Shown here: positions 34,086-45,229 of the stretch, piece after piece
How positions within the stretch are numbered: the stretch's first letter is position 1
Layout of the letters: each line of letters starts with the position of its first letter
From: Spisula solida
Taxonomy: Eukaryota; Mollusca; Bivalvia; Venerida; Mactridae
Assembly: GCA_947247005.1 (NCBI GenBank)
Contig: OX365948.1
Span: forward strand, 5,580,001 to 5,644,000
DNA length: 64,000 nt
Direction: 5' to 3'
Made by a program: the position numbers and the translations under genes
The notes under the pieces: generated by a model
Databases searched by the model: none
Told to the model about the DNA's origin: nothing
The model's input: the letters and a program-made list of their open reading frames with translations, nothing else

Positions 34086-35483
34086 GGGTTTTACAAAATG
34101 CGATACGGGCATCGGATATTTATGTATTAGCATCCAAATAACTATGTACATTTCATGGAATGAGTCGGGTTTAATTACAGAAACCATATTTGGAACAGGT
34201 GGTCACCGTGGATGGGGAGAATTTTTAAAAGCTCACTGTGGAATCCTGCACATGAATAAAACGTGTGAAAACTAAAATACGAACTTATAACACACAGTAA
34301 CATTGACATGTTTATCTTATTACTTGAGTAGATAAGTGACTTAATATTATTCATGTTTTAAATCAACGATACAAACATGTTATATTGAGGACTTTGGTTA
34401 AACTGTTTGGAATAGACAAGTTAAATTCATAAATTAGATCTATATGAGTTGTTTATTATTTTTTATTTATCTTCAAACTATTAGATATATTTATTTTTAT
34501 TTGTATCTAGTTCTAGTGTGTACAAAATGTTATATCTATTAATTTATGTCAAATAACTCTTAAATAATAAAATCGCCAAATTTATTGACATATAGGGAAA
34601 ATAGCTGTTATACACTCTAACTAGATAGAAACAAGAAATAAATTAATATATCTTAATATTCCAATTTAAAACAAACATAAATGATAATATGACACATATT
34701 GTCTAGTGTACATACAGTACTTAGCACCCTATTGATTTTCAGTAGCCGGGACCAGTTTCTGTGTTTTATGACCCTAGATAAACACTGATAGTGATCTCCT
34801 GATGAAAGCCAGAAATATAGAAGTACCATTATAGGTCATCGTGCCTCAGATCTGCCAATCTACTAGGAACGCCGATTAACCAGCTTTATCAGCCAATCAA
34901 ATCTTAATAGTGTTGGTGGAACTGACCAACCAGGCAATGTTCATCCTCATTCATCAGTGGTTAGTCAAGTTCCCAGACTCGAAGAATACTCTTGTGAACG
35001 AGAATGGACAATGTTATGTAACCCACAAAATAAAACCGACTGCAGCTGTTGACCCCTATATGACCCATTCGTGAAAATGTTCAGTGACGAGCACGTGGTA
35101 GTTGGTTAAAGGAGGGATTCAGAAACAGAGAATGTCCTAAAAATAGATTTACTGATAAGAACTGACCACAGCAACGGTTGCTGGTCGGTCACCGACCTAG
35201 TATCATTTGTATAGAATTTGTACTAAGGTGTGTAATATAGCATCATTTAAAACTCAAAGGAGTTAATTAACACTGTTGTGATATGATGTACATGTTTAGG
35301 TAACATATGTTTTTGGTTGGATCAAGTATAATGAAACATAATCATGCTTTTAAGTAAGCAATGTAAGGATTAATAGCTTAACTGGAAACAATGTTCAACA
35401 TCATATGCATTTCGGATGTCATAATTCTGCTGTTGACCTAACAGAAAATAATAGTAAATAATTTTGAATACTTGGCACTGTTA
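34086..35483. other. AT-rich interior of the giant element, no gene seen
   Basis: Nothing recognisable beyond low-complexity AT stretches. Confidence 0.4.
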
Positions 35484-36194
35484 TAGTTCAATTTTGAACT
35501 CTGAGCCATAACCTTTCGGACTAGTCCATTTTGGCGGGTAGACCATACTTTATTACGTTAGCATGTCATTATTTAATTATGTGATTCTTACATATATCTG
35601 TTTGTTATCGAATTACAGTTTAGTGCAGTCGGCAACGTTCAGGATTTCTAACCCGAAGTTCGATGGTTCAAATTCCCAATTCGCTCATATTTTTAATTCA
35701 TTATTTTATGTTATTTAAAGAGTATACTATTTATAAACTAAAGTTTCTTCTTTTAACTAATCCGTGACAATGTGTTGATTCAATTTATTTCTCATTTTCA
35801 CTTATAGCGATCGTTTCCATATTCCGAGTTTACTGACAACCTGTAAATACGTTCTACAATACACATGCAAGATCTAAAAATATTTTGAAATATGTAACAA
35901 ATATGGCTTACCACATACTGTTATAACACGGATATTGCAAGTTATGTGCATTTATAAATAAAAAAATGTGCAAATATAAATTTTGGTATTTTGGTGAGAT
36001 TCGAACTAGCCCTGGTCAGACAAAAGTTATTTTACAATGTATCAAGCGCTATACCGTTACGACCATTCAGACATATGGAATAGTTGGCCTTAATTCTATT
36101 ACTTACATTTTTCTTTAAACCTATACCAACCTATATCGATTAATGGTTAAAACTTTAAAAGTGCAGTCACGGCTCAATGCTCGAAATCGAACTA
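35484..36194. mobile_element. ~710-bp inverted-terminal element with two tRNA-like modules (copy 2)
   Basis: Same ends and order as 3,394-4,097. The plus-strand module (about 35,620-35,685) has TTAGTGCAGTCGGCAACG and the better B box GATGGTTCAAATTCCC. The minus-strand module (about 35,994-36,065) has GTAACGGTATAGCGC and TAGTTCGAATCTCACC. The outer bases at the right end differ from copy 1. It lies inside the giant element. Confidence 0.65.
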
Positions 36195-37183
36195 AATCAA
36201 TTGTCCTCAACATGGTGAAGGTGTCGCTCGTCTTATCTCATTTTTGAATTGATATTATCATGATTATACATGTAAGGTTGACAAAATCCCTAGTGATATA
36301 TTTTCATGGTAATACTAAGTCTGTAATAAAAGAAAAAAGTTATTAAAATACAGTATTGTACATGTATTGGGCGGCACGAAATACCCAAATATACCCAAAT
36401 ATACCTTTATTAGTAAGAATCTTACCCAAATATTTGCAATTTTATAACAAACTAGCTTAAATAAACGCTACTACGCAGTTTAAGGAATAAAAAAATGTCA
36501 AATAGTAAGTTTTTTCGGTAAATAAACACTACTGAGTACAGTACGGAACCCGTATCCTGCCGACATGCGGCGTATATGGGTATCCGATAAATCTAACCCT
36601 ATCTAGCTGGATATGTATGAATCTGGCCCATATCTTTGTCATTTTTATAATTTTCTACATCATTCCTTGAAATGGATTAAATACGATGTAAATAATAATT
36701 GTTTTAATTGATTACTAAGGACGCTAATTAATCCGACCAGTATCCTGTCGAACGGCGTTTTCCATAATATTATCACGTCGTGAAGATCACTTTGTCTCCT
36801 TTGACGATCTTCATGTGCAGATCCAGAGGGGTTCGGGACGTCCTGTCATAAGATTTCGATTTGTCAGTGTTTAAGTGTGTGTACTTATTTCTACTTATCA
36901 TGTTAATTCATGTTCAGGCGCGTAGCTAGCCCTATAATCATGTGGATTTACGATTGTTTTAGGTGATCGGGGGCATGCTCCCCGGAATTTTTTGAAAACA
37001 ATGGTGTAATCTGGTGCATTTGAAGCGTTCTCAAGGTGCTTTATTTAGTTTTTAAGATCATTATTTGTAAATAAACGATCTTATGTAAATAGAGTAGGCC
37101 TACTTCCCTGTTCAAAATAAAGCTAAAATATAAACCAAACATATTTACGAGTCCCATTTTATTATGTTCACAAAATTCTCAGA
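36195..37183. other. AT-rich interior of the giant element, no gene seen
   Basis: A tandem ACCCAAATAT motif occurs near 36,380. No gene seen. Confidence 0.4.
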
Positions 37184-37304
37184 TATCATACAGAAAGAAC
37201 GTTGCTGCCTTGAAAAGGGACAGGCAACTAGACTTCTATTAGCGGCTAATAGAAGTGTAGTTGCCTGTCCCTTTTCAAGGCAGCAACGTTCTTTCTGTAT
37301 GATA
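37184..37304. repeat. 121-bp near-perfect palindrome
   Basis: The 60-bp arms meet at a single central G (37,244) with one mismatched pair. The left arm includes CAGAAAGAACGTTGCTGCCT and the right arm its complement AGGCAGCAACGTTCTTTCTG. Transcribed, it would be a long blunt hairpin. It may be a tiny foldback element, a hairpin RNA gene or a sequencing or assembly fold-back. Confidence 0.85.
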
Positions 37305-38476
37305 ACATTGTCAGTCAATGTTCATATGTCTGTAGCTACTAGTAAGATCGCATATATTTTTTACCCTTCTTATAAAACTAAAACTACCTCTCATTTCAAG
37401 CTCTAGAGACCTACGTAGTAATTAGCACAAAAAAGGAACGGTTAGAACAGTGACATTTTCTAGTTTTCCGAGATGCGATCGGTGCATGGGAACGTTGCCA
37501 CAGTGTCGTTGGTGGCGAGCTGCTTTTTACTTTGATCGCTCCGTATACTGGAATTCAGCCATAGTCACAGCTTTGTCCTCACCGCGGCACCAGTTACCAT
37601 AAAACGCGGAAAACTTATCGTTCCGTAGCTATACAACTAAGTCGATGTATTGCTAATGTGAAAGTTTATTCGGTGGTCTAGCACCCTGAACCATGAACCA
37701 ACCAGAAACTATGCAAAATGACGACAAATTAAAACCTCACGATGTTACACCTATATGTGGAATCGCCTTCTTGCTCTAGAAAGCACTTAAATGGAAGGTT
37801 ATATATAAAGTTAAGTATGACACTTTAAAACATTAATGGCTCTTAATGAACTTAACAACCAGAGAATCCCTAGTTGCGGTTGTACTGAGACCAGTTTGTT
37901 AACGTCAAAGACTACTGTAACAACTACAGTATGGCAGGTTGGTAGTGTCACACAAACACAAACATTCTGGCGTAAATAACCGGCTCGATGTCTGAGTATA
38001 TATCACAAGGCGAATTATACAGAAATTTAGAATAAAGACACGATAAAGAATGAAGTAGTTTAAAATGAATTAAGTTCGAACTTTGACAAAGATTTATGTA
38101 GCGCCCTTTTCATGCTAATGCACGTTCAAAGGCACTTTACATGATTGTGTTTCAGCCACAAGGGCGCAGGTGCATCCTCTACCAGTGCAGATACAGCATA
38201 ATCTGACCAGAGGGACAGACTGAGAGAAAGCCCCTGAAGGGAGAGAGATACATTAGATACAGACATGTCCGGCGCTGCAGAAGTGCGCATAGCTCTTATT
38301 TCGAATAGACAGCCTGGTTATAGCACCGATACACAGTTTCCTGGCACTTCCAGATACTTTGCAGACCACACGGCCAGATATAGCGGGAAATATTATAAAA
38401 AGTTCAGAAAATGTCAAGTTCCGATGCCAGGGCCCACGATTGACAGCCCAGTGCGTTACCACAAGGCTATTTCATT
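37305..38476. other. Intergenic, no gene seen
   Basis: Overlapping frames on both strands at 38,253-38,556 are short and not recognised. Confidence 0.4.
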
Positions 38477-39150
38477 TCTATAGACTGGTCATACTCGTCC
38501 ATAAAAATTATACAAAATGTTATAATTTCTCAATGAGAGAAGAGCTTTCGGTGTAATAGTTAGCTGTTATTGGTTGAAATCTAGTTCTGGAAAGCTAATT
38601 TAACTTCAATAAATTGTCGTATATATGTTTATAACTTCTTTGTTTAAATCCCTACCGTGGGGTATAGTTTTTCACCCGGGTATTTAATAAAAACAAGAAT
38701 ATAAAGTATCACTGTTGTCTTTCGAGGTATCCAAATTCCCGAATGAAAGTCTATTCCCCGGGACTCGGAGTCAATAAGGCCGGGCGGGCATAATATTGAC
38801 TGGTGCATAAGAGTAGCGACTAAAAAATAAAATACATACATAACAGTGTATGTTAAGGGCCGCTGGGCGTATGAGCTGGGGTGGGGGCAGGAAACAAACC
38901 CCCAATGTTAGGACTAGTGGGTAACGTTAGTTTGCTGGAGCTCCATAACTCTTGGTTGTATTTTATATTTGATTTTTTTCAAGGAAGTGTCTTTTCTATA
39001 GACTGGTCATACTCGTCCTTGAAAATTATGCAAAATGTTATAATTCCTCAATGAGAGAAGACCTTTCAGTGGAAGAGTTAGCTGTTATTGGTGAGGATAT
39101 AGTTCTGTTCTGGGAAGCTAATTTAGCTTCAATAAAGTGTTGTAAATTTG
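38477..39150. repeat. Direct duplication of ~145-155 bp
   Basis: TCTATAGACTGGTCATACTC begins both 38,477-38,622 and 38,995-39,150. Similarity runs through ATGTTATAATT, CTCAATGAGAGAAGA, GTTAGCTGTTATTGG and AAGCTAATTTA. The copies are ~518 bp apart. There are no TG...CA ends or primer-binding site to make them LTRs. Confidence 0.6.
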
Positions 39151-39329
39151 TTTATATATATGTATGTTTAACTTGACTGTGTGCATAAAACAGGCAACCA
39201 TGTTTGAACAGGGTTGATGGATTGAAACAAATAAATATTACTAGTAATTCAAGTACAAATGTTAATATAAATGATTTATTTTCTTTGTAAATCCCTACAT
39301 ACATTGTTCACCAAGCACAAGTTAATGGG

Positions 39330-39546
39330 CAATGTTCAAATCGATTGCCCGGATCCGAGGGGTCAATTTTAGAGCAAATATGTGTCAAATCCTCGTAATT
39401 TTGTCCGGTGTCCGGAGTGGAGGGGCTCCGGATCCGAGGGGTAAAAACGTATTAAAACATGAATAAGAATATTCGGGACCAACAGATCCGCCCGGATTAG
39501 AGGGAAATCCGGATTGGAGGGGTCCGGATTAGCGGGGTTCCACTGT
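39330..39546. mobile_element. Fragment ending in a pogo/Tigger-like terminus
   Basis: Repeated GGATCCGAGGGG and CCGGATTAGAGGG words lead to GATTAGCGGGGTTCCACTGTA. Inverted, this is TACAGTGGAACCCCGCTAATC, a typical pogo-group terminal sequence next to TA. No partner end is visible nearby, so it is truncated. Confidence 0.4.
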
Positions 39547-40480
39547 ACATAGATACTAACTACAGGTCAACACATCTTACATTTCGTGCACACTGCGATC
39601 AGGTGAGGTATAATACGATCAAATTGACCTGATCCTCAAACCTTTTGTTAGCATAATTTAACAGTTTTTGTGTGTAATTAAATTTAACATTAATATAAAT
39701 CTCCGGCACTTGAATGATTCCTCTCAAGAAGCTAACACATGTAATATATTCTAGCATTAAGGTCCAGTTACAGGTAAATTTGTTTGTACTATATATTGTA
39801 ATCATTTAACAGACATTATAGCAGCAACAGACAGTATGAAGCAGACCGGGCATTATAACAGTAACAGACATAATGAGGCAGACGTTATAGCATTAACAAT
39901 ATAGACACTATGAGGCATACATTATAATAGTAATAGACACTATGAGGCATATATTATAACAGTTATAGACACTGTGAGGCATACATTATAATAGTAATAG
40001 CCACTATGAGGCAGACATTATAACAGTAATATACACTATGAGGCATACATTATAATAGTAATAGACACTACAAGGCAGACATTATAACAGTAATAGACAC
40101 TATGAGGCATACATTATAATAGTTATAGACACTATGAGGCATACATTATAATATTAATAGACACTATGAGGCAAACATTATAACAGTTATAGACACTATG
40201 AGGCATACATTATAATAGTAATAGACACTATGAGGCAGACATTATAACAGTAATAGACACTATATATATGAGGCATACATTATAATAGTAATAGACACTA
40301 CGATGCAGACATTATAACAGTAATAGACACTATGAGGCATACATTATAATAGTTATAGACACTATGATGCAGACATTATAGCAGCAACACAAATTATGAG
40401 GCAGTCATTATGGCAGTAGCAAACATTATGAGGCAGACATTCTAGCAGTAGCAGACATTATGAGGCAGACATTCTTGCAC
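39547..40480. repeat. 32-bp minisatellite with alternating units (39,815-40,480)
   Basis: About 20 units of AGTAATAGACACTATGAGGC plus either ATACATTATAAT or AGACATTATAAC. The two forms alternate over much of the array, giving a 64-bp working period. The first ~260 bp of this span are non-repetitive. Confidence 0.75.
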
Positions 40481-40789
40481 TATAATTGAAACGCGACACA
40501 TAAAATATTGTTTGAAAATAACATGTAATAGCAAAGTTATAAGCATTTTCTCGTTATATATGGATCATCCCTGAAGTCCATTATGTGTAAATATCGCTGG
40601 TTTAGAATTAGGAGGTCGCAAGTACAGAATCAAACTTTTCACAAAAAAGGAAAACGCTGTCTGTAAACAAATCATTACTTCTGGAAAACCAAACCTTTTA
40701 AATTTTACTTTGGCCAACATGACACTTCCGATTTTCATGAAAACAGGCTCATAAGAAGCGCCTCGAGGTGCAGATTTCAAATATGCCGC

Positions 40790-41436
40790 TGGGCCGCTAG
40801 AACGCTAGGCCGCTAGGCCGGCAACTTCACAATTTTTTTTTTTTTCGACTGCCAACTTTGTTAGGCCGCTGGATCGCTAGGCCGCTAGGCCGCTGGGCCG
40901 CTAGAACGCTAGGCCGCTAGGCCGCCAACTTCACAATTTTTTTTTTTTTTTTTCGACTGCCAACTTTGTCAGGCCGCTGGATCGAACGGCCGCTAGGCCG
41001 CTGGGCCGCTAGAACGCTAGGCCGCTAGGCCGCTAGACCGCCAACTTCACAATTTTTTTTTTTTTTTTTTTTTTTCGACTGCCAACTTTGTTAGGCCGCT
41101 GGATCGCTAGGCCGCTAGGCCGCTGGGCCGCTTGGCCGCTAGGCTGCTAGGCCGCTAGGCCGCCAACTTCACAATTTTTTTTTTTTTTTTTTTTTTTTGG
41201 ACTGCCAACTTTGTTGGGCCGCTGGATCGCTAGGCCGCTAGGCCGCTAGGCCGCTGGGCCGCTAGGCCGCTAGGCTGCTAGGCCGCTAGGCCGCCAACTT
41301 CACAATTTTTTTTTTTTTTTTTTTTTTTTTTTGGACTGCCAACTTTGTTGGGCCGCTGGATCGCTAGGCCGCTAGGCCGCTAGGCCGCTGGGCCGCTAGG
41401 CCGCTAGGCTGCTAGGCCGCTAGGCCGCCAACTTCA

Positions 41437-41467
<31 letters not shown>

Positions 41468-42492
41468 GGACTGCCAACTTTGTTGGGCCGTTGGATCGCT
41501 AGGCCGCTAGGCCGCTGGGCCGCTAGGCCGCTGGGCCGCTAGGCCGCTAGGCTGCTAGGCCGCTAGGCCGCCAACTTCACAATTTTTTTTTTTTTTTTTT
41601 TTTTTTTGGACTGCCAACTTTGTTGGGCCGCTGGATCGCTAGGCCGCTAGGCCGCTAGGCCGCTGGGCCGCTAGGCCGCTAGGCTGCTAGGCCGCTAGGC
41701 CGCCAACTTCACAATTTTTTTTTTTTTTTTTTTTTGGACTGCCAACTTTGTTGGGCCGCTGGATCGCTAGGCCGCTAGGCCGCTAGGCCGCTGGGCCGCT
41801 AGGCCGCTAGGCTGCTAGGCCGCTAGGCCGCCAACTTCACAATTTTTTTTTTTTTTTTTTTTTTTGGACTGTCAACTTTGTTGGGCCGCTGGATCGCTAG
41901 GCCGCTAGGCCGCTGGGCCGCTAGGCCGCTAGGCTGCTAGGCCGCTAGGCCGCCAACTTCACAATTTTTTTTTTTTTTTTTTTTTTTTTTTGGACTGCCA
42001 ACTTTGTTGGGCCGCTGGATCGCTAGGCCGCTAGGCCGCTAGGCCGCTGGGCCGCTAGGCCGCTAGGCTGCTAGGCCGCTAGGCCGCCAACTTCACATTT
42101 TTTTTTTTTTTTATTGGACAGCCAACTTTGTTGGGCCGCTGGATCGCTAGGCCGCTAGGCCGCTAGGCCGCTGGGCCGCTAGGCCGCTAGGCCGCTAGGC
42201 TGCTAGGCCGCCAACTTCACGCTGCTAGGCCGCAAGGCCGCTAGGCTGCTAGGCCGCCAACTTCACGCTGCTAGGCCGCTAGGCTGCTAGGCCGCCAATT
42301 TCACGCTGCTAGGCCGCTAGGCCGCCAACTTCACGCTGCTAGGCCGCTAGGCTGCTAGGCCGCCAACTTCACGCTGCTAGGCCGCTAGGCTGCTAGGCCG
42401 CCAACTTCACGCTGCTAGGCCGCTAGGCCGCTAGGCCGCCAACTTCACGCTGTTAGGCCGCTAGGCCGCTAGCCTGCCAACTTCACGAACAT
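40790..42492. repeat. GC-rich satellite array, right arm (inverted)
   Basis: Reverse complement of the left-arm satellite: about eleven higher-order units with poly(T) runs, TAGGCCGC submonomers, GGCCGCTGGATCGCTAG and GACTGCCAACTTTGTTG, then the short-unit block (42,200-42,492). It ends GCCAACTTCACGAACAT. The innermost units (40,790-41,090) carry a CTAGAACGC variant not seen on the left. Confidence 0.9.
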
Positions 42493-43090
42493 CCATACAT
42501 ATGAAAGCGGGAGACGGGTAACTAAATCCCGCTTTACATACATAGCAACTGCTGCAACGTGGGAGACTCGTAACTAAATCCCACATAATAATAAAAATAT
42601 ATCAAAAATATAGTGCCATCCTCTTAATAATAATATATACAATAATAATATGTGCAGCAATAAAACATCAATGCAAAGCGGGAGGCTGGCAACTAAATCC
42701 CACTTGAAAATAATAAAATGCAGCATAAAGATACTGCCATATGAAAGCAAGAGGCTGGTAACTAAATCTTGCTTATATATATATACATGTAATAAATTAT
42801 AATATAATATATACACTGTAATACTGCACAGTTGGTAAGTGGGAGGCTTGTAAATAAATCCCACTTTTTAAAATATGACAATGATTATAATAAAACAACT
42901 ACATTCTGACTAATCCAATTAGCTAGAAGTTGGCAACAAAACACTGAATTAAAAGGCTACAATGATATTTTACAGCCCCATGATTTAATCGGAATTAGTC
43001 AACAATATACTTCCATGATCTGCCTACTGCATTGTATAAATATTCATGTGGGAAGCCTGATAATAAACCAATCCCACTTTGAGTTGCCAT
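42493..43090. repeat. Paired-hairpin minisatellite (right block)
   Basis: Continues the array interrupted at 23,210 in the same orientation, starting with the second CCATACATA (42,493-42,501). Units here are more diverged. AAGCAAGAGG...ATCTTGCTT (42,744-42,774) and GTGGGAGGC...AATCCCACTT (42,839-42,864) keep the stem with changed bases on both sides. Confidence 0.7.
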
Positions 43091-43419
43091 ATTTACATAA
43101 ATCTGATTATCAATAATTGTAAAGATCTATTAAAATCCTGAAACTCCTGTTTCATTTTTATTCTAAAGCTATTAAATCATTGCATATACAAGCTAATTAT
43201 GCTATAACAGCCAATAACTACTGGAATTTGGCATGTTCATGTAGTTGAGTCAGGTGACACATGTCATCGGAACTAGACACCGGTATGACGTTTGTCTGCA
43301 AGGGATATTTATATTTATCCCCTTTATGATTATCATTTCTAGATGAAATAAATTAACAATGGTAAAACGCAATTGAAAAAAATTAATGTTAAATATGTGT
43401 ATGACACATTATTATAAAC

Positions 43420-44040
43420 TTATACATATCTTAATGACTGCATATGGGGCTGTGTCTGGGCAGCAACCAGGGCAGCTCGTATACGGCAGCTCGAATGTTT
43501 GCCATCAGACATAGCTGGCCAGCATGTGATAGGAGACAACTGTCGATCTGTCCGCACTGACATTCTGTCGTTTGACCAGAAACCTTTCGTCCTCCATATA
43601 TCATCTGAGTGTTGATGTTCTGAACTATTCAGCATCGATGACAATAGCCCATTTATGTACCGGTCTGTATATACCGGTTACCTCGTATAAATCGATGGCG
43701 CGCACCTGAGCTAAAACCGGACCACTATAACTTTGTAAACAGCAAATTGTCAATTCATTCAACGATATGTTGCGTCACATAGCCAGGTGTATTGCTTGGC
43801 TTGTTTACAAATGTCAAACGTTCCAATCTGCCAATTATCAACAGACAACACAACCAACAATATCCGGGAGGAAATCCTCTTACTGTCTCTATATAACGGT
43901 GCATATCCTGAACGTTCGCTTCCGAGTATAGGCAAGTTCATGTTATAACTGACCGAGTGGGTATGACGAATAAATTCTCAAATCTTCTTAACGGACGAAT
44001 GTCCGAAAAGCTGTATGTTTGGGACACAGGGCGCCGCCAT
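43420..44040 (-). pseudogene. SGNH-hydrolase-like pseudogene
   Basis: On the minus strand the frame starts at 44,040 with MAAPCVPNIQLFGHSSVKKI, a TGA stop, then EFIRHTHSVSYNMNL. LFGHSxVKK resembles block I (GDS/GHS serine) of SGNH-type proteins that are numerous in bivalves. After a low-similarity middle, the frame of 43,420-43,644 has CWPAMSDGKHSS followed by RIRAALVAA; DGxH fits the catalytic Asp-His block at the C-terminus. Length (~200 codons) suits the family. The TGA at codon 21 and frame loss in the middle indicate a pseudogene. Assignment rests on two short motifs. Confidence 0.4.
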
Positions 44041-44058
44041 GTTGAAACTCGTAAGATA

Positions 44059-44099
44059 TCTCGCGAGAGTTCAAACGATCCCCGGATGCTCTGACGTCA
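44059..44099. promoter_or_regulatory. Promoter-like palindromes TCTCGCGAGA and TGACGTCA
   Basis: TCTCGCGAGA (44,059-44,068) and TGACGTCA (44,092-44,099) lie 19 and 52 bases upstream of the minus-strand ATGGCGGCG at 44,040. Both are known palindromic promoter motifs (the CGCG element and the CRE). Local CpG density is higher than in the neighbourhood. Confidence 0.4.
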
Positions 44100-44594
44100 C
44101 ACTCAGACTGCAAAACTGCGGGGATTCGTCACCTAATCACACTGATAAAATGAAGTCACCGCCTCAAAAACTTTAGTCCATAATATTCACTAAACATTTA
44201 TAAATCACAAGGAATTAAAGAACAACTTTGAAATTCCTTAATTAAGCTGTAATAAGCAAATAAAAATGTGAATTCGCTGGGGTTCTACCCATGCGAAAAA
44301 TAATGGAAGCAATGATTATAAAGCTCATTGATTGGTTAGGCTAGGTCATGTGACATAGCGGTCTCAAAAAATAGCGTAGCGCTAAAATCCCGTACTGGTC
44401 GAACCTGACCGTACTTGGTCATGAATGTAGTAAACTGCTTTCCAATGACATAAAGACTTTTATGTGTCCATAAAATGTTATAAAACACACTGCATGCCAT
44501 TCTGCAGACACATATATATAATGCTATACATGTGTATTGAAGTAATGATTATAACTAGCCAGTCATTAGATATTTAAGTAGCAGAAACATGGGG
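44100..44594. other. Intergenic, no gene seen
   Basis: AT-rich, nothing recognised. Confidence 0.35.
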
Positions 44595-45065
44595 TGTTTC
44601 AAAATAAGACGGCTTCACCCAGCGTAGATATAATGTTTTAAACTGTTGAATAGATGAAGAATTTTTAATATTATGAGGAATAGAATTCCATATTGAGGTA
44701 CATATTGAAAGTAAAAATGTGGCGAAATAACTCGAAATTGGGTTTAGGACTATACAATTGGTATGTAGAAGATGAGGGTAACAGTCGTGAAATCAGTCTA
44801 CGGTGAGAAAATGTGTAAACAACCGACAGTCATGGAATCGGAACCATCGATCTAAAAATGAAATACCTGAAATATAACTTATAACACGTTCAATGGTAGA
44901 TAAATTTATTGTTTTATGTAGTAAAACACTTCTAGACCAGATTGCAACCGTTTCCCGGCCGGATGATGCGTTAAATAGTGGATTCCTGTAGGGGCCGGAA
45001 AAAAGCGTTGCCAACCTGTCTATTATATATAGTAATGACGGGATGATGGGGAATTTCAAAACTCT
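44595..45065 (-). pseudogene. Non-LTR retrotransposon reverse transcriptase, C-terminal fragment
   Basis: The minus strand reads LHKTINLSTIERVISYISG, then LTVD, TGA, FHDCYPHLLHTN, followed by FATFLLSICTSIWNSIPHNI and KNSSSIQQFKTLYLRW. The string xxWNSIPxxIKNSSSIxxFK is the typical end of CR1/Jockey-type LINE ORF2 proteins. One in-frame stop and truncation upstream show it is dead. Confidence 0.55.
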
Positions 45066-45164
45066 GTTTTTTGTGATATAATTTCTTAGGCCTGTGGTTC
45101 ATTCAGCCATTCGACAACTTGTGCACTTCTTCAGTTGAGCATTGTGCCTTGTATATGTGTATGT

Positions 45165-45229
45165 TTTCTGTGCTCGGCTGTTTAAGTTGAGTGCTGCCTT
45201 CCCTGTCTAAACGTATTATCATCTGTTTA
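45165..45229. repeat. Sequence matching the flanks of the 55.5-kb element (related unoccupied site)
   Basis: GTATGTTTTCTGTGCTCGGC followed by GTTAAGTTGAGTGCTGCC-like sequence matches the left flank (GTATGTTTTCT) joined to the right flank (GTTTTCTGGGCTCGGC) of the element at 55,494-56,931, with a single copy of GTTTTCT. Confidence 0.5.

Larger units (their letters stand above)
23211..42492. mobile_element. 19.3-kb Foldback/TU-like giant element with satellite inverted arms
   Basis: The ends are exact inverted copies for about 100 bp, beginning ATGTTCGTGAAGTTGGCAGG. They continue as inverted satellite arrays of 2.07 kb (left) and 1.7 kb (right). A perfect 9-bp duplication flanks the whole, and the same minisatellite lies on both sides in one orientation. 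Long inverted arms made of tandem repeats with a 9-bp duplication are the known design of Drosophila FB elements and similar to sea-urchin TU elements. The 15.5-kb interior has no recognisable transposase. It carries nested elements at 29,621-32,116, 33,645-34,085 and 35,484-36,194, a tRNA-like repeat and a 32-bp minisatellite. It is probably non-autonomous or has collected later insertions. An assembly fold-back or two independent satellite insertions are alternatives. Confidence 0.6.

Noticed and set aside
38477..39150. Pair of LTRs of a small retroelement
   Set aside because: Direct copies lack TG...CA ends, a primer-binding site, a polypurine tract and target duplications.
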